Assembly: GCF_900547735.1 (NCBI RefSeq)
Contig: NZ_URHZ01000015.1
Location: 19,188 to 83,187 of the forward strand
Reading direction: 5' to 3'
DNA: 64,000 bases
Origin: an uncultured Clostridium sp.
GTDB taxonomy: Bacteria > Bacillota > Clostridia > Lachnospirales > Lachnospiraceae
Under the pieces are notes generated by a model, which worked only from the letters and a program-made list of their open reading frames with translations, did no database searches and was not told the DNA's origin. Positions 43,838 through 52,221 of this stretch are shown piece by piece (position 1 is the first letter of the stretch; the number at the start of each line of letters is the position of its first letter). A program made the position numbers and the translations under genes.

Positions 43838-44001
43838 AAAGAACCGCCCAAACCGGCAGAGAGAAATATGAGAAAAAAAGAAAGGGAGGTACGCCCCCAC
43901 GAGCTCCCCCATGACACTTATCCCAACCCGGAAGCCCCCTCCGGCCGCGACAATACGCCCACTCCACTTGAGAGGGAGAGACAATCAGCGGTGGCAGGCA
44001 G

Positions 44002-44438
44002 GAGCCTGATGGTGACCGACAACCTCCGGCGTCTTCAGTCCCCTCAAAATGTACCCGGGGGAAGGAGGGGGAAAACATTCCGCAGGGGACCTTGGAATCC
44101 GCCGCTGCTTGCTGAGGTATTATCGAAGCTAGAGCATGTCTGAAAATTCATTCCCGCCATCTGCACGCCCCACTTCGCGGCATATTTTGTCCCGATTCAG
44201 TCAGCGTAGCCCACTACGCCTCCTTCATCGCGGCAAAATCTCCCACAAAGTGTGACGTCCATCTGACGGAAAGCAATTTTCAAACATGCTCTAGCAGACG
44301 CTGCGCATTCCACAAGCGGGAGCGAGTCCCCGTAGGAATCTTTTCCGCCCGGATTCCCCCTCAACGACTCCCATCCCGGGGACTGAAGACTCACAACCTC
44401 CCCTCTCACCATCACTCCCACCCCCCACCGCGTCCTCC
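44002..44438 (-). repeat. Fold-back repeat, copy B, interrupted by a nested palindrome
   Basis: Read on the minus strand it carries the same ordered blocks as copy A: GTCTTCAGTCCC, GAGGGGAATCCG, ATTCCTACGGGGACTCGCTC, GCTTGTGGAATGCG, then TTCCAAGGTCCCCT in the opposite arm. Both ends show inverted GTCTTCAGTCCCC blocks (44030-44042 and 44391-44379). The loop contains the 158-bp element at 44133-44290. It lies between the pgs operon and the first gamma-glutamyltransferase gene. The outer limits are approximate. Confidence 0.7.
44133..44290. mobile_element. MITE-like 158-bp palindromic element with CTAG duplications
   Basis: The element is two 77-bp arms around CCCA; 56 of 77 positions pair. The end repeats are AGCATGTCTGAAAATT and its complement with one mismatch over 16 bp. 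It is flanked by CTAG on both sides (44129-44132 and 44291-44294). Removing the element and one CTAG restores a loop that aligns with copy A of the fold-back repeat. This is a clean target-site duplication. It has no ORF, so it would be moved by a transposase elsewhere; IS5-group elements are known to make YTAR duplications. Confidence 0.7.
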
Positions 44439-44483
44439 CAATCAACTAAAAGTAAAACTTGAACAAATTTCTCTCCCGTTTGC

Positions 44484-44530
44484 GAGAAAAATGGGAAAAA
44501 ATAGACAAAACAGTTTCGCATGGTTATCAT
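44484..44530 (+). promoter_or_regulatory. Promoter and shared upstream box of the first gamma-glutamyltransferase operon
   Basis: GAGAAAAATGGGAAAAA (44484-44500) precedes TAGACA (44502-44507), a 17-bp spacer and TATCAT (44525-44530). The same box, -35 and spacing occur before the second gamma-glutamyltransferase gene at 50057-50103, although the rest of the intergenic sequence differs. Confidence 0.7.
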
Positions 44531-44574
44531 AACCTTATCAACTTTTTAATGGGAACAGGAAAAGGAGGAAATTT

Positions 44575-46416
44575 ATGAGAAAGTCTAAAAAACTTATTGC
44601 CCTCTCAATGGCAGCCCTGATGGCGGTCATGACAGGATGCTCCGGCGGTCAGACAGCTTCGACCCAGGCCGAAAGCGCAGCAGAGACAAAACCGGCGGAA
44701 TCGGCGGCCGAGACGACAGGAACCGGAGAAGGTGAAGCAGTTTCTGCCGGAAACCGCGTGACTGACGGAGAGGGATGGTACCTTTGGGATGAAAACGGTA
44801 ATCTGACCCTGGAAGGCAGAGGGGCGGAAGGAAAGACAGCCGTTGTTTCATCCGGTAAATATGAGGCATCCAAAGCAGGACTTGAAGTTCTGAAAGCAGG
44901 CGGAAACGCGGTTGACGCAGCAGTAGCCGTATCTTTCGCACTGGGCGTTACGGAGCCTAACTCTTCCGGTATCGGCGGAGGCGGATTCATGACAATCCAC
45001 AGCGCCGACGGAGAAGATGTTTTCGTAAACTTCCGTGAAAAAGCACCGGCAGCGGCAACACCGGATATGTGGCAGGTGGATGCCGAAGGTAATGTAATCG
45101 GCAACCAGAAGTCCATCGGCGGAAAAGCGGTCGGCATTCCTGGAAATGTAAAAGGAATGGAATATGCATTTGAGAAATACGGTTCCGGCAACGTGACATG
45201 GTCAGATGTTATTGCACCATCCATTAAACTGGCCGAGGAAGGTTACATTGTAACACCAACACTTTACAACGATATGTTCGGTTCCTACGACGCCATGGTA
45301 AATTATCCTGAGTTCGGCAATGTTTACCTGAACGAGGACGGATTAAACTATCAGGTAGGGGATACATTTAAAAACCCGAATCTGGCAAAGACACTGAAAG
45401 CAATCTCCGAAGGCGGCGCAGAGGCATTCTACACAGGCGCAATCGCACAGAAGATGGTTGACACGGTTAATAAATACGGCGGCCTGTTCACAATGCAGGA
45501 TCTGGCCGACTATGAGGTTAAGGTTATGGAACCTGTAACCGGTACATACCGCGGATACAAGATTATTTCTTCCCCGCTTCCGTCTTCAGGCGGCACACAT
45601 GTAATCGAAGCTCTGAATATCATGGAAAACTTTGATATTGCAGCCATGGGATTTGATTCCCCTGAGAAGCTTCATGTTATGACCGAGGCATTCAAAATGT
45701 GCTTCCACGACCGTGAAGAATTCATGGGTGACCCTGACTACGTAGATGTTCCTGTCAACGGAATTCTCTCTAAAAAGCGTGCAAAAGAACTGGCTGCACA
45801 GATTGATCCGGCCGTTGCAAGCAAATATGAGCAGATCAGCCCATGGCAGTATGAGCATGAGGACACCACACACTTCTCAGTGGCAGACGCAGAAGGCAAC
45901 ATGGTTTCCGTAACACAGACCGTAAACGGCCTCTTCGGGGCAAAGATTATTCCGGACGGATACGGCTTTGTATTAAACAACGAGATGGATGATTTCTCTG
46001 CAAATCCTGAATCACCAAATGCAATTGCAGGCGGAAAGGTGCCGTTAAGCTCCATGAGCCCAACCGTTGTCCTGAAAGAAGACGGCTCACCGTTCATGGT
46101 ACTGGGATCCCCAGGCGCAACAAAGATTATCACCACAGTAGCACAGATTATCAGCAATGTAGTTGATTTTGATATGACAATGCAGGAGGCAATCGACGCT
46201 CCACGTCTCTACAACAATGCTACAAGCGCAATTCAGTATGAGACGCGTCTGAATGCAGACTCCATTAAGAAACTGGAGGAACTGGGCAATACGGTAGAGC
46301 CGAATGAAGAATTCAACCGTACTTTCGGTTCTGTAAATGCTGTTATGTATGGCGAGGACGGAACGCTGTTAGGCGGCGCCGACCCAAGACGTGACGGTAA
46401 AGCACTTGGTTATTAA
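44575..46416 (+). CDS. Gamma-glutamyltransferase (gamma-glutamyltranspeptidase), lipoprotein
   Basis: The enzyme splits gamma-glutamyl amides outside the cell and transfers or hydrolyses the glutamyl group. The 613-residue precursor has a lipobox MTGC (Cys22) and a low-complexity linker. The large-subunit region has GGNAVDAAVAVSFALGVTEP and GGGGFMTIHSADG. The autocleavage site is DTTHFSVAD, with the nucleophile Thr431. PLSSMSPTVVL and GSPGATKIITTVAQIISNVV follow in the small subunit. It heads a unit with a DUF6305 lipoprotein, a DctM-like permease, a small membrane protein and an M14-like enzyme. The start follows AAAGGAGG. It is about 60 residues longer than cytosol-exported homologues because of the anchor and linker. 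Confidence 0.94.
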   Translation: MRKSKKLIALSMAALMAVMTGCSGGQTASTQAESAAETKPAESAAETTGTGEGEAVSAGNRVTDGEGWYLWDENGNLTLEGRGAEGKTAVVSSGKYEASKAGLEVLKAGGNAVDAAVAVSFALGVTEPNSSGIGGGGFMTIHSADGEDVFVNFREKAPAAATPDMWQVDAEGNVIGNQKSIGGKAVGIPGNVKGMEYAFEKYGSGNVTWSDVIAPSIKLAEEGYIVTPTLYNDMFGSYDAMVNYPEFGNVYLNEDGLNYQVGDTFKNPNLAKTLKAISEGGAEAFYTGAIAQKMVDTVNKYGGLFTMQDLADYEVKVMEPVTGTYRGYKIISSPLPSSGGTHVIEALNIMENFDIAAMGFDSPEKLHVMTEAFKMCFHDREEFMGDPDYVDVPVNGILSKKRAKELAAQIDPAVASKYEQISPWQYEHEDTTHFSVADAEGNMVSVTQTVNGLFGAKIIPDGYGFVLNNEMDDFSANPESPNAIAGGKVPLSSMSPTVVLKEDGSPFMVLGSPGATKIITTVAQIISNVVDFDMTMQEAIDAPRLYNNATSAIQYETRLNADSIKKLEELGNTVEPNEEFNRTFGSVNAVMYGEDGTLLGGADPRRDGKALGY

Positions 46417-46468
46417 TAATTGGAAAACGGAAATTTATAAAGGTTAAAAACACAGAGAATAAGGAGAT

Positions 46469-47125
46469 ATGAAAATGAAGAAGAAATTAGCAATCGCAGT
46501 ATTATGCCTTTCCATGGCGGCAGGTTCCCTTACAGCCTGCGGCGGCGGAAGCAGCACGGCGGCAACACAGGCTCCGGCAGCACAGGATGCCCCTGCGGCA
46601 GATGGTGAAGCGGCAGCGTCCGGAGATTTAAAAGAGATTACGGAAGCCATCGCAGAAAGCCCAATCGTTCTTACAAGCGTAGGACAGAGTGCCGATGTAA
46701 ACGTAGTCCAGACTCTGATGAAAAAGTGTGAGATTGAGACCGATTTAAACTCAACCGTCACGGCAGATGATTTAGGAAACTACAAGACACTGGTGCTGGC
46801 TATCGGAGGAAGCTCCAAAGGACTCGGCGCAGCAGGTGTTGACGAGAACCAGGAGTTAGACCGTGTGAAAGGTGTTATTGCAAAGGCCAAAGAGCAGGGC
46901 ATGACAATCATCGCCCTTCATATCGGCGGAAGTGCAAGACGCGGTACCTTATCGGACAAATTCATTCCGGACGCCCTGGCGGCATCAGATGCGGCTATCA
47001 TTGTATCTGAAGGTGACAGCGACGGCCTGATGAAGGGAATCGTTACAGAAAATGGAATTCCAACTGCTTTTATTGACAACCAGGTTGGAGCAGTAGAGCC
47101 TCTCAAGACAATTTTCGGTAAATAA
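46469..47125 (+). CDS. DUF6305-like lipoprotein, probable substrate-binding component
   Basis: The 218-residue lipoprotein has a lipobox LTAC (Cys24), an Ala/Pro-rich linker to about residue 50, and a Rossmann-like domain. That domain has PIVLTSVGQSADVNVVQTLM, KTLVLAIGGSSKGLGAAGVD, GMTIIALHIGGSARRG and AAIIVSEGDSDGLMKGIV. It resembles proteins I know as DUF6305, but that label is from memory. It is not a DctP-type binding protein. Its place between the transferase and the permease, and the hairpin after it, fit an abundant binding or sensing subunit. Start follows AAGGAGA. Confidence 0.7.
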   Translation: MKMKKKLAIAVLCLSMAAGSLTACGGGSSTAATQAPAAQDAPAADGEAAASGDLKEITEAIAESPIVLTSVGQSADVNVVQTLMKKCEIETDLNSTVTADDLGNYKTLVLAIGGSSKGLGAAGVDENQELDRVKGVIAKAKEQGMTIIALHIGGSARRGTLSDKFIPDALAASDAAIIVSEGDSDGLMKGIVTENGIPTAFIDNQVGAVEPLKTIFGK

Positions 47126-47142
47126 TGTAAAGTCTGTCAAAC

Positions 47143-47168
47143 GGGGCCGCAGTAAAGCGGCCCCTTAA
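47143..47168 (+). terminator. Hairpin between the lipoprotein and permease genes
   Basis: GGGGCCGC and GCGGCCCC form a perfect 8-bp stem around AGTAAA, followed by TTAATTTT. It may act as a partial terminator that keeps permease levels below those of the lipoprotein. Confidence 0.6.
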
Positions 47169-47197
47169 TTTTACAAGGGGACAGAAAGGAGTAAAAA

Positions 47198-48466
47198 GTG
47201 ACTCACGAATTTATAATTTTCGTTGCAATGATTGGCATCTTCATGGTTGGCTGCTTCCTGGCAAAACTTCCTGTAGGTGTGTCTATGATGCTTTCAGCTA
47301 TCGGCGGCTGTCTGGTAGCCGGGGAGGGACTTCCGATCCGGCATCTCGTAGAAGGTACCTTCTCTTATATTGATACAATTCTTGTTATCGCAACTGCCAT
47401 GGTATTTATGAAGGTGGTTGAAAAATCGGGCACTCTGGATGCACTGAGCGCCGTTATTATCAAAAAGTTCCACAAACATCCGGCGATTCTGCTGATCCTT
47501 ATCATGGCGGTTATCATGTTCCCGGGTATGATTACCGGTTCTTCCACAGCGGCCGTTCTGTCCGCAGGAAGTATCATGGCTCCGGTTCTTCTGATTATGG
47601 GACTTGATTCGGTAACAGCCGCAGCGCTCATCGCAATGGGCGGACTGCTGGGCATGATTGCACCTCCTGTTAACCTTCCGGCCATGATCATCGGCGGCGG
47701 AATTGACGTTCCCTTCGTAGGATTCGGCATTCCCCTACTGATTCTGACCATTCCGGTGGCTATCTTCTCAGCGTTATTCCTGGGACTGAAACAGGCAAAG
47801 AACATGGATTACGAAAAAATGGAGCCCCATCTGAACAAAGAAGTGGCTGAGAAATACGGATTCCGTGTTTATATCCCTCTGTTCGTACTGGTTATTCTGA
47901 TGATGCTCACAAAGATTTTCAAGGTGATTCCGGATATCGGCATGCCTCTGATGTTCTTAGTCAGCGCAGCGGTCGGCCTGTTCACGGGACGCAAGGTTAA
48001 CCCGGTGGAAACCATTCAGGAGGCGCTTCACAGCTCCCTTCCCGTTATGGGCATCCTGATGGGTGTTGGTATGTTTATTCAGGTAATGACACTGACGGGC
48101 GTCCGCGGATTTATCGTTATGACCTGCCTTGGACTTCCTGAGAATCTGCGTCTGCTGGCAGCCGGCGTATCCATCCCGTTATTCGGCGCCGTTTCATCCT
48201 TTGGCGCTTCCTCCGTACTCGGCGTGCCGTTTGCTCTGGCATTCCTGAATATGGATACCGTATTTACAATTGCAGCTCTGTCCTTCATCGCAGCTCTGGG
48301 CGACATGATGCCGCCGACCGCTCTGGCAGGTCTTTTCGCAGCCAAGATTACGGGCGTGGAAAACTACGTGAAGGTTCTGAAGAGATGTATGGTTCCGATG
48401 GCAGTGATGCTCGTTTACGGAATGGCATTCATCTACTTCTCAAAATCGCTTGCAGCGTTGTTCTAA
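47198..48466 (+). CDS. TRAP-type large permease subunit (DctM-like)
   Basis: The 422-residue protein has about 11-12 membrane helices and the DctM pattern: FIIFVAMIGIFMVGCFLAKL at the start, MITGSSTAAVLSAGSIMAPV, ALIAMGGLLGMIAPPVNLPA, and near the end AALGDMMPPTALAGLFAAKI. The start is GTG after AAAGGAG. No DctP or DctQ protein is encoded in this unit; instead there is a DUF6305-like lipoprotein before it and a 48-residue membrane protein after it. The transported compound is unknown, but the flanking enzymes suggest a gamma-glutamyl compound or a product of its cleavage. Confidence 0.85.
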   Translation: MTHEFIIFVAMIGIFMVGCFLAKLPVGVSMMLSAIGGCLVAGEGLPIRHLVEGTFSYIDTILVIATAMVFMKVVEKSGTLDALSAVIIKKFHKHPAILLILIMAVIMFPGMITGSSTAAVLSAGSIMAPVLLIMGLDSVTAAALIAMGGLLGMIAPPVNLPAMIIGGGIDVPFVGFGIPLLILTIPVAIFSALFLGLKQAKNMDYEKMEPHLNKEVAEKYGFRVYIPLFVLVILMMLTKIFKVIPDIGMPLMFLVSAAVGLFTGRKVNPVETIQEALHSSLPVMGILMGVGMFIQVMTLTGVRGFIVMTCLGLPENLRLLAAGVSIPLFGAVSSFGASSVLGVPFALAFLNMDTVFTIAALSFIAALGDMMPPTALAGLFAAKITGVENYVKVLKRCMVPMAVMLVYGMAFIYFSKSLAALF

Positions 48467-48481
48467 AAGGGGGATACAGAT

Positions 48482-48628
48482 ATGATTACATTGATTTACA
48501 GAGCCATAGCGCTTTTATTCCTTGTATTTACAGCTATTGATATGTACAAAGAAGATGCTCCGTCAATGAAGGTGAACGCTTGTATGGTAATGGTACCTCT
48601 TTTACTGCGCGTCCTGATGATTAAATAA
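48482..48628 (+). CDS. 48-residue membrane protein next to the permease
   Basis: The product is MITLIYRAIALLFLVFTAID, a short polar loop (MYKEDAPSMK), and a second hydrophobic stretch (ACMVMVPLLLRVLMI): two short membrane segments. The ATG lies after GGGGGATACAG, 15 bp after the permease stop, and the stop is 12 bp before the next gene. This tight spacing on both sides and the strong site argue that it is a real gene. It could be a reduced DctQ-like partner of the permease; the sequence is too short to prove it. Confidence 0.65.
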   Translation: MITLIYRAIALLFLVFTAIDMYKEDAPSMKVNACMVMVPLLLRVLMIK

Positions 48629-48640
48629 GGAGGACTGAAA

Positions 48641-49783
48641 ATGGAATTTTTTAAAACACATAAAAATCTCGTTACGGCAGTCTGCGCTGTGGCAAGTATT
48701 GCCGTTGCAGTGGTTGCGGGAAAAGATTTTTACGATTTCAGACATTACCAGGAAGTGATTATCCCGGGTGAGGGAGTGACATCCACTTTCCAGTTAAGTG
48801 ATTATAATGCAAATTTAAAAGGCACCTTCGGCGACACGACGGTTTACGTGATGCAGGGTGAAAAAGAGGGCGGTTCGTTCCTGATACTGGGCGGAACCCA
48901 CCCGAATGAGCCGTCGGGCCATATGGCGGCGGTAACCGTGGTTGAGAGCGGAAAAGTGGAATCCGGAACCGTATATGTAATTCCGAGAACCGACAACAGC
49001 GCATTTACCCACAATGACCCGCAGGAGGGCTCACCGCACTTCTTCCACATTGAGACGGAGAGCGGAAGACGCCAGTTTGTATACGGCTCCCGTGCCTCCA
49101 ACCCGATTGACCAGTGGCCGGATCCGGACGTATATACCCATACATCGGGCCAGACGCTGTCCGGAAGTGAGATGCGTAATATCAACCGCGCCTATCCGGG
49201 CGTAGAGGACGGCACGCTGACGGAACAGATTGCTTATGCAATTACAAACATGATTAATACCCTTAATATTGATATGGAGATGGACCTTCATGAAGCATCC
49301 CCTGAGTATCCTACAATCAATGCAACCGTAGCCCATGAGAGAGCGATGGATATGGCGTCCATGGGTATCCTGGAACTGCAGATGGCGGGGATTAATATGT
49401 CCCTCGAGCCGTCACCGGTTTCACTCCACGGCTTAACTCACCGTGAGCTGGGCGATCATACCAATACCTTTGCTCTGTTAATGGAGACAGGAAACCCGGC
49501 ACAGGGCCGTTTACACGGTAAAATTGATGAGAACCTGATTTTGACAGGCAAGGATAACTGCTACATGAAGGCCTCCAAACTCGGCTACCTTTACATCCCC
49601 TACGACGAGAACGGCGTTCCACTGGAACTGCGTGTCGGAAGACATCTGCAGGGCTGTACGGAATATATGAAGGCCTTTACCGAGGTGTACGGAAGTGAAA
49701 AGGGCGAGATTGTTATGACAGGACTGCCGACTTATGAGGAGCTGACAACAGGCGGACATAAGCTGGGTGAGTATCTGAATTAA
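48641..49783 (+). CDS. Succinylglutamate desuccinylase/aspartoacylase-like (M14 family) protein, membrane anchored
   Basis: The 380-residue protein has an N-terminal anchor (LVTAVCAVASIAVAVVAG) and an outside zinc hydrolase domain. The zinc ligands are seen in LGGTHPNEPSGH (HxxE) near residue 85-96 and in the following beta-strand region VYVIPRTDNSAF. A further conserved segment is MEMDLHEASPEYP. Enzymes of this group cut acyl-amino-acid or peptide bonds. Its position after a gamma-glutamyltransferase and permease suggests a second step on the same outside substrate. Start follows AAGGAGGAC. Confidence 0.85.
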   Translation: MEFFKTHKNLVTAVCAVASIAVAVVAGKDFYDFRHYQEVIIPGEGVTSTFQLSDYNANLKGTFGDTTVYVMQGEKEGGSFLILGGTHPNEPSGHMAAVTVVESGKVESGTVYVIPRTDNSAFTHNDPQEGSPHFFHIETESGRRQFVYGSRASNPIDQWPDPDVYTHTSGQTLSGSEMRNINRAYPGVEDGTLTEQIAYAITNMINTLNIDMEMDLHEASPEYPTINATVAHERAMDMASMGILELQMAGINMSLEPSPVSLHGLTHRELGDHTNTFALLMETGNPAQGRLHGKIDENLILTGKDNCYMKASKLGYLYIPYDENGVPLELRVGRHLQGCTEYMKAFTEVYGSEKGEIVMTGLPTYEELTTGGHKLGEYLN

Positions 49784-49834
49784 TTGCGGCCGGATCTTAA
49801 GTGGAGATCAGACAATTAAATAGAATTTAAGACT

Positions 49835-49878
49835 GAGAGCGTTCTTCGGATAATTTATCCGACAGGACGCTCTTTTTT
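49835..49878 (+). terminator. Terminator of the first gamma-glutamyltransferase operon
   Basis: GAGCGT pairs with ACGCTC and TCGGAT with ATCCGA in one extended hairpin, followed by TTTTTT. Confidence 0.85.
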
Positions 49879-50056
49879 GATTATTGAGTGGAGATTGTGG
49901 AACAGCTACTATTCTGCACTTAAAAAACGAACTAAAGCAAGATGATAAAACATACAATAGACAGATAAATAAAAGAAATAAAACATAAGTAAAGATAAAA
50001 GCTGCATAATAGAAATTTGAAATTGATAAAATACATAAAACATCATAAATATCTGA
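49879..50056. other. AT-rich intergenic stretch with no recognisable gene
   Basis: This stretch is unusually rich in A (many ATAAA and AAATA runs). It has no good ORF with a ribosome binding site. It could hold curved DNA upstream of the second gamma-glutamyltransferase promoter. Confidence 0.5.
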
Positions 50057-50103
50057 GAGAAAAATGGGAAAAAGTAGACAATACAACAGATAACCGATAT
50101 GAT
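50057..50103 (+). promoter_or_regulatory. Promoter and shared upstream box of the second gamma-glutamyltransferase gene
   Basis: GAGAAAAATGGGAAAAA (50057-50073), TAGACA (50075-50080), 17 bp, TATGAT (50098-50103). Box and -35 are at the same relative positions as before the first gene. Confidence 0.7.
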
Positions 50104-50169
50104 TTGTTTACAACCCAGTGAGGGAAAAAGAAACCAGTGAGAGTAACAAAACGGAGGAGGAGAAGGTAG

Positions 50170-52029
50170 ATGAGAAAGACGAAGAAATGGCTGGCGCTGT
50201 CCATGGCTGCAGTTATGACGGCAATGACAGGATGTTCCGGCAGCCAGTCGGGAGCAACGGCTGACGCATCAAAGACAGCGGAGACTCAGACAGTTACACC
50301 TAAAGGCACCGCGGAGGGAAAAACGGAAAATTCCGCAGCGGAGATTGCAAAAGAGAGGAATGACGAACTGGGATTTGAGCTGTACGGAGAAGACGGCACC
50401 ACGAGAAAAGAGGGGCGCTCTGCAACTGCCACAAACGGAGTTGTGGCATCGAACCGCTTTGAGGCATCGGAAGCTGGAAGGAAAATTCTGGAGGAAGGTG
50501 GAAATGCGATCGATGCGGCAGTCGCTACCGGGTTTGCAGTAGGGGTATGCGAACCAATGATGAGCGGACTTGGAGGGGGCGGTTTTATGACCATCCATTT
50601 TGCCGAGACAAATACAGATACATTTATTGATTTCCGCGAGGTTGCCCCTATGGCGGCGACACCGGAAATGTGGCAGACCGATACCGATGGCAATGTAATT
50701 GACGGAGAAAATATGAATGGCGGCAAAGCGGTTGGTGTACCGGGAGAGGTCGCAGGGCTTGTCTATGTTCTTGAAAAATACGGTACAATGTCCTTGGAAG
50801 AGGTAATGGCTCCGGCAATTGAAATCGCGGAGAATGGTTTTGTTGTAACACCGTATACTGCTAAATGGCTCGACAGTGCATATACGAACCTGGCTGCATG
50901 TGAAGAAACAGCCGGAATCTATTTTAACGAGGGTCTCCCATATACATTGGGTGAAAGAATTAAAAATCCAAAATTAGCAAACACACTTAGAAAAATTGCT
51001 TCTGAAGGACGTGACGGTTTCTATAAGGGTGAAGTTGCTGAGGCAACCGTAAAAGCAGTTCAGGAGAACGGCGGAGTCATGACACTGGAAGATCTTGCAA
51101 ACTATCAGGTAGAAGAAGTTGAGCCGGTTAGAGGAACATATCGGGGATATGAGATTATTTCTTCCCCGCCGCCAAGTTCAGGAGGTACACATGTACTTCA
51201 GACACTGAACATCTTGGAAAACTTTGATATGGGTTCCATGGAAGTGAATTCTCCTGAATATGTCCACATATTTGCTGAATCATTAAAAATGGCATTTGCC
51301 GACCGGGGTAAGTACATGGGAGATCCCAAATATGTAGATGTTCCAATGGAAGGACTTCTGTCAAAAGAATATGCAAAAACACTCGCGGAAAAGATCGATA
51401 TGACCAAAGCACAGGATTTTTCGTATGGAGATCCCTACAGCTATAACACAGAACACCAGGATACGAACCACTTTGCGGTAGCTGATAAAGCGGGTAACAT
51501 GGTCTCCTGTACTAAGACGATTAACGGAGCTTTTGGTACCGGTATTTCGCCGGAAGGTACGGGATATATTCTGAATAATGAGATGGGAGATTTTGATATT
51601 GGAGCAGGTAAAGCCAATTCTATCGCAGGCGGAAAGAAACCACTCAGTTCCATGAGCCCGAGTATTGTATTAAAAGACGGAAAACCATTTATGGTTGTTG
51701 GCTCTCCGGGTGGACAGACAATTATTCCGACGGTAGCCGAAGTAATCAGTAAGGTAATTGACGGCGGAATGGATATTGAAGATGCAATCATTTCTCCGCG
51801 TTTTGTAGACGGGGCCAGCATGGCGGTTTACGGAGGAGCATCGGGATTTGCATATGAGGATAGGATGCCTCAGGAGACAATTGATGCACTTGAGGCAATG
51901 GGGCATGAAAACATTACCAAACAGGATAGCTGGTCTGTTGGAAATGTAATGGCCATTCGTTACATGGAAGACGGAACTCTCAAGGGTGCCGCAGATCCGA
52001 GAAGTGACGGTATGGCATTGGGATATTAA
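50170..52029 (+). CDS. Gamma-glutamyltransferase (second copy), lipoprotein
   Basis: The 619-residue precursor has a lipobox MTGC (Cys22), a Thr/Ala-rich linker and the same domain order as the first copy: GGNAIDAAVATGFAVGVCEP, GLGGGGFMTIHFAE, cleavage region DTNHFAVAD (nucleophile Thr432), PLSSMSPSIVL and GSPGGQTIIPTVAEVISKVI. The residue after the nucleophile is Asn instead of the usual Thr, which may alter activity or donor choice. Towards the middle the codon use is more AT-rich than in the first copy. The gene stands alone with its own terminator. The shared promoter box suggests joint regulation with the first copy. Confidence 0.93.
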   Translation: MRKTKKWLALSMAAVMTAMTGCSGSQSGATADASKTAETQTVTPKGTAEGKTENSAAEIAKERNDELGFELYGEDGTTRKEGRSATATNGVVASNRFEASEAGRKILEEGGNAIDAAVATGFAVGVCEPMMSGLGGGGFMTIHFAETNTDTFIDFREVAPMAATPEMWQTDTDGNVIDGENMNGGKAVGVPGEVAGLVYVLEKYGTMSLEEVMAPAIEIAENGFVVTPYTAKWLDSAYTNLAACEETAGIYFNEGLPYTLGERIKNPKLANTLRKIASEGRDGFYKGEVAEATVKAVQENGGVMTLEDLANYQVEEVEPVRGTYRGYEIISSPPPSSGGTHVLQTLNILENFDMGSMEVNSPEYVHIFAESLKMAFADRGKYMGDPKYVDVPMEGLLSKEYAKTLAEKIDMTKAQDFSYGDPYSYNTEHQDTNHFAVADKAGNMVSCTKTINGAFGTGISPEGTGYILNNEMGDFDIGAGKANSIAGGKKPLSSMSPSIVLKDGKPFMVVGSPGGQTIIPTVAEVISKVIDGGMDIEDAIISPRFVDGASMAVYGGASGFAYEDRMPQETIDALEAMGHENITKQDSWSVGNVMAIRYMEDGTLKGAADPRSDGMALGY

Positions 52030-52086
52030 AAAAGAAGTACAGATTTGTCACATCGCAAGAGAAATGTACATACAAAAGCTATGAAC

Positions 52087-52130
52087 GAGGCTGTTCTGCC
52101 ATTGTAATCCGGCGGAGCGGCCTCTTTTAA
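52087..52130 (+). terminator. Terminator of the second gamma-glutamyltransferase gene
   Basis: GAGGCTGTTCTGCC and GGCGGAGCGGCCTC pair with a few mismatches, followed by TTTT. Confidence 0.75.
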
Positions 52131-52221
52131 TGGTGTAGATGTAACTTATCAGTAGGTGGAAACCTAGTATATTTATCAATGTCATACATCTGGATATACC
52201 AGTAAATATAACATAAAAATA

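Noticed and set aside
43790..43984. N-terminal extension of PgsB by 65 residues
   Set aside because: No ribosome binding site at 43984, and a likely promoter and a good site lie downstream of it.
43868..44143. Plus-strand open frame across the left arm of fold-back copy B
   Set aside because: No ribosome binding site, biased composition, and it runs through repeat sequence and into the nested palindrome.
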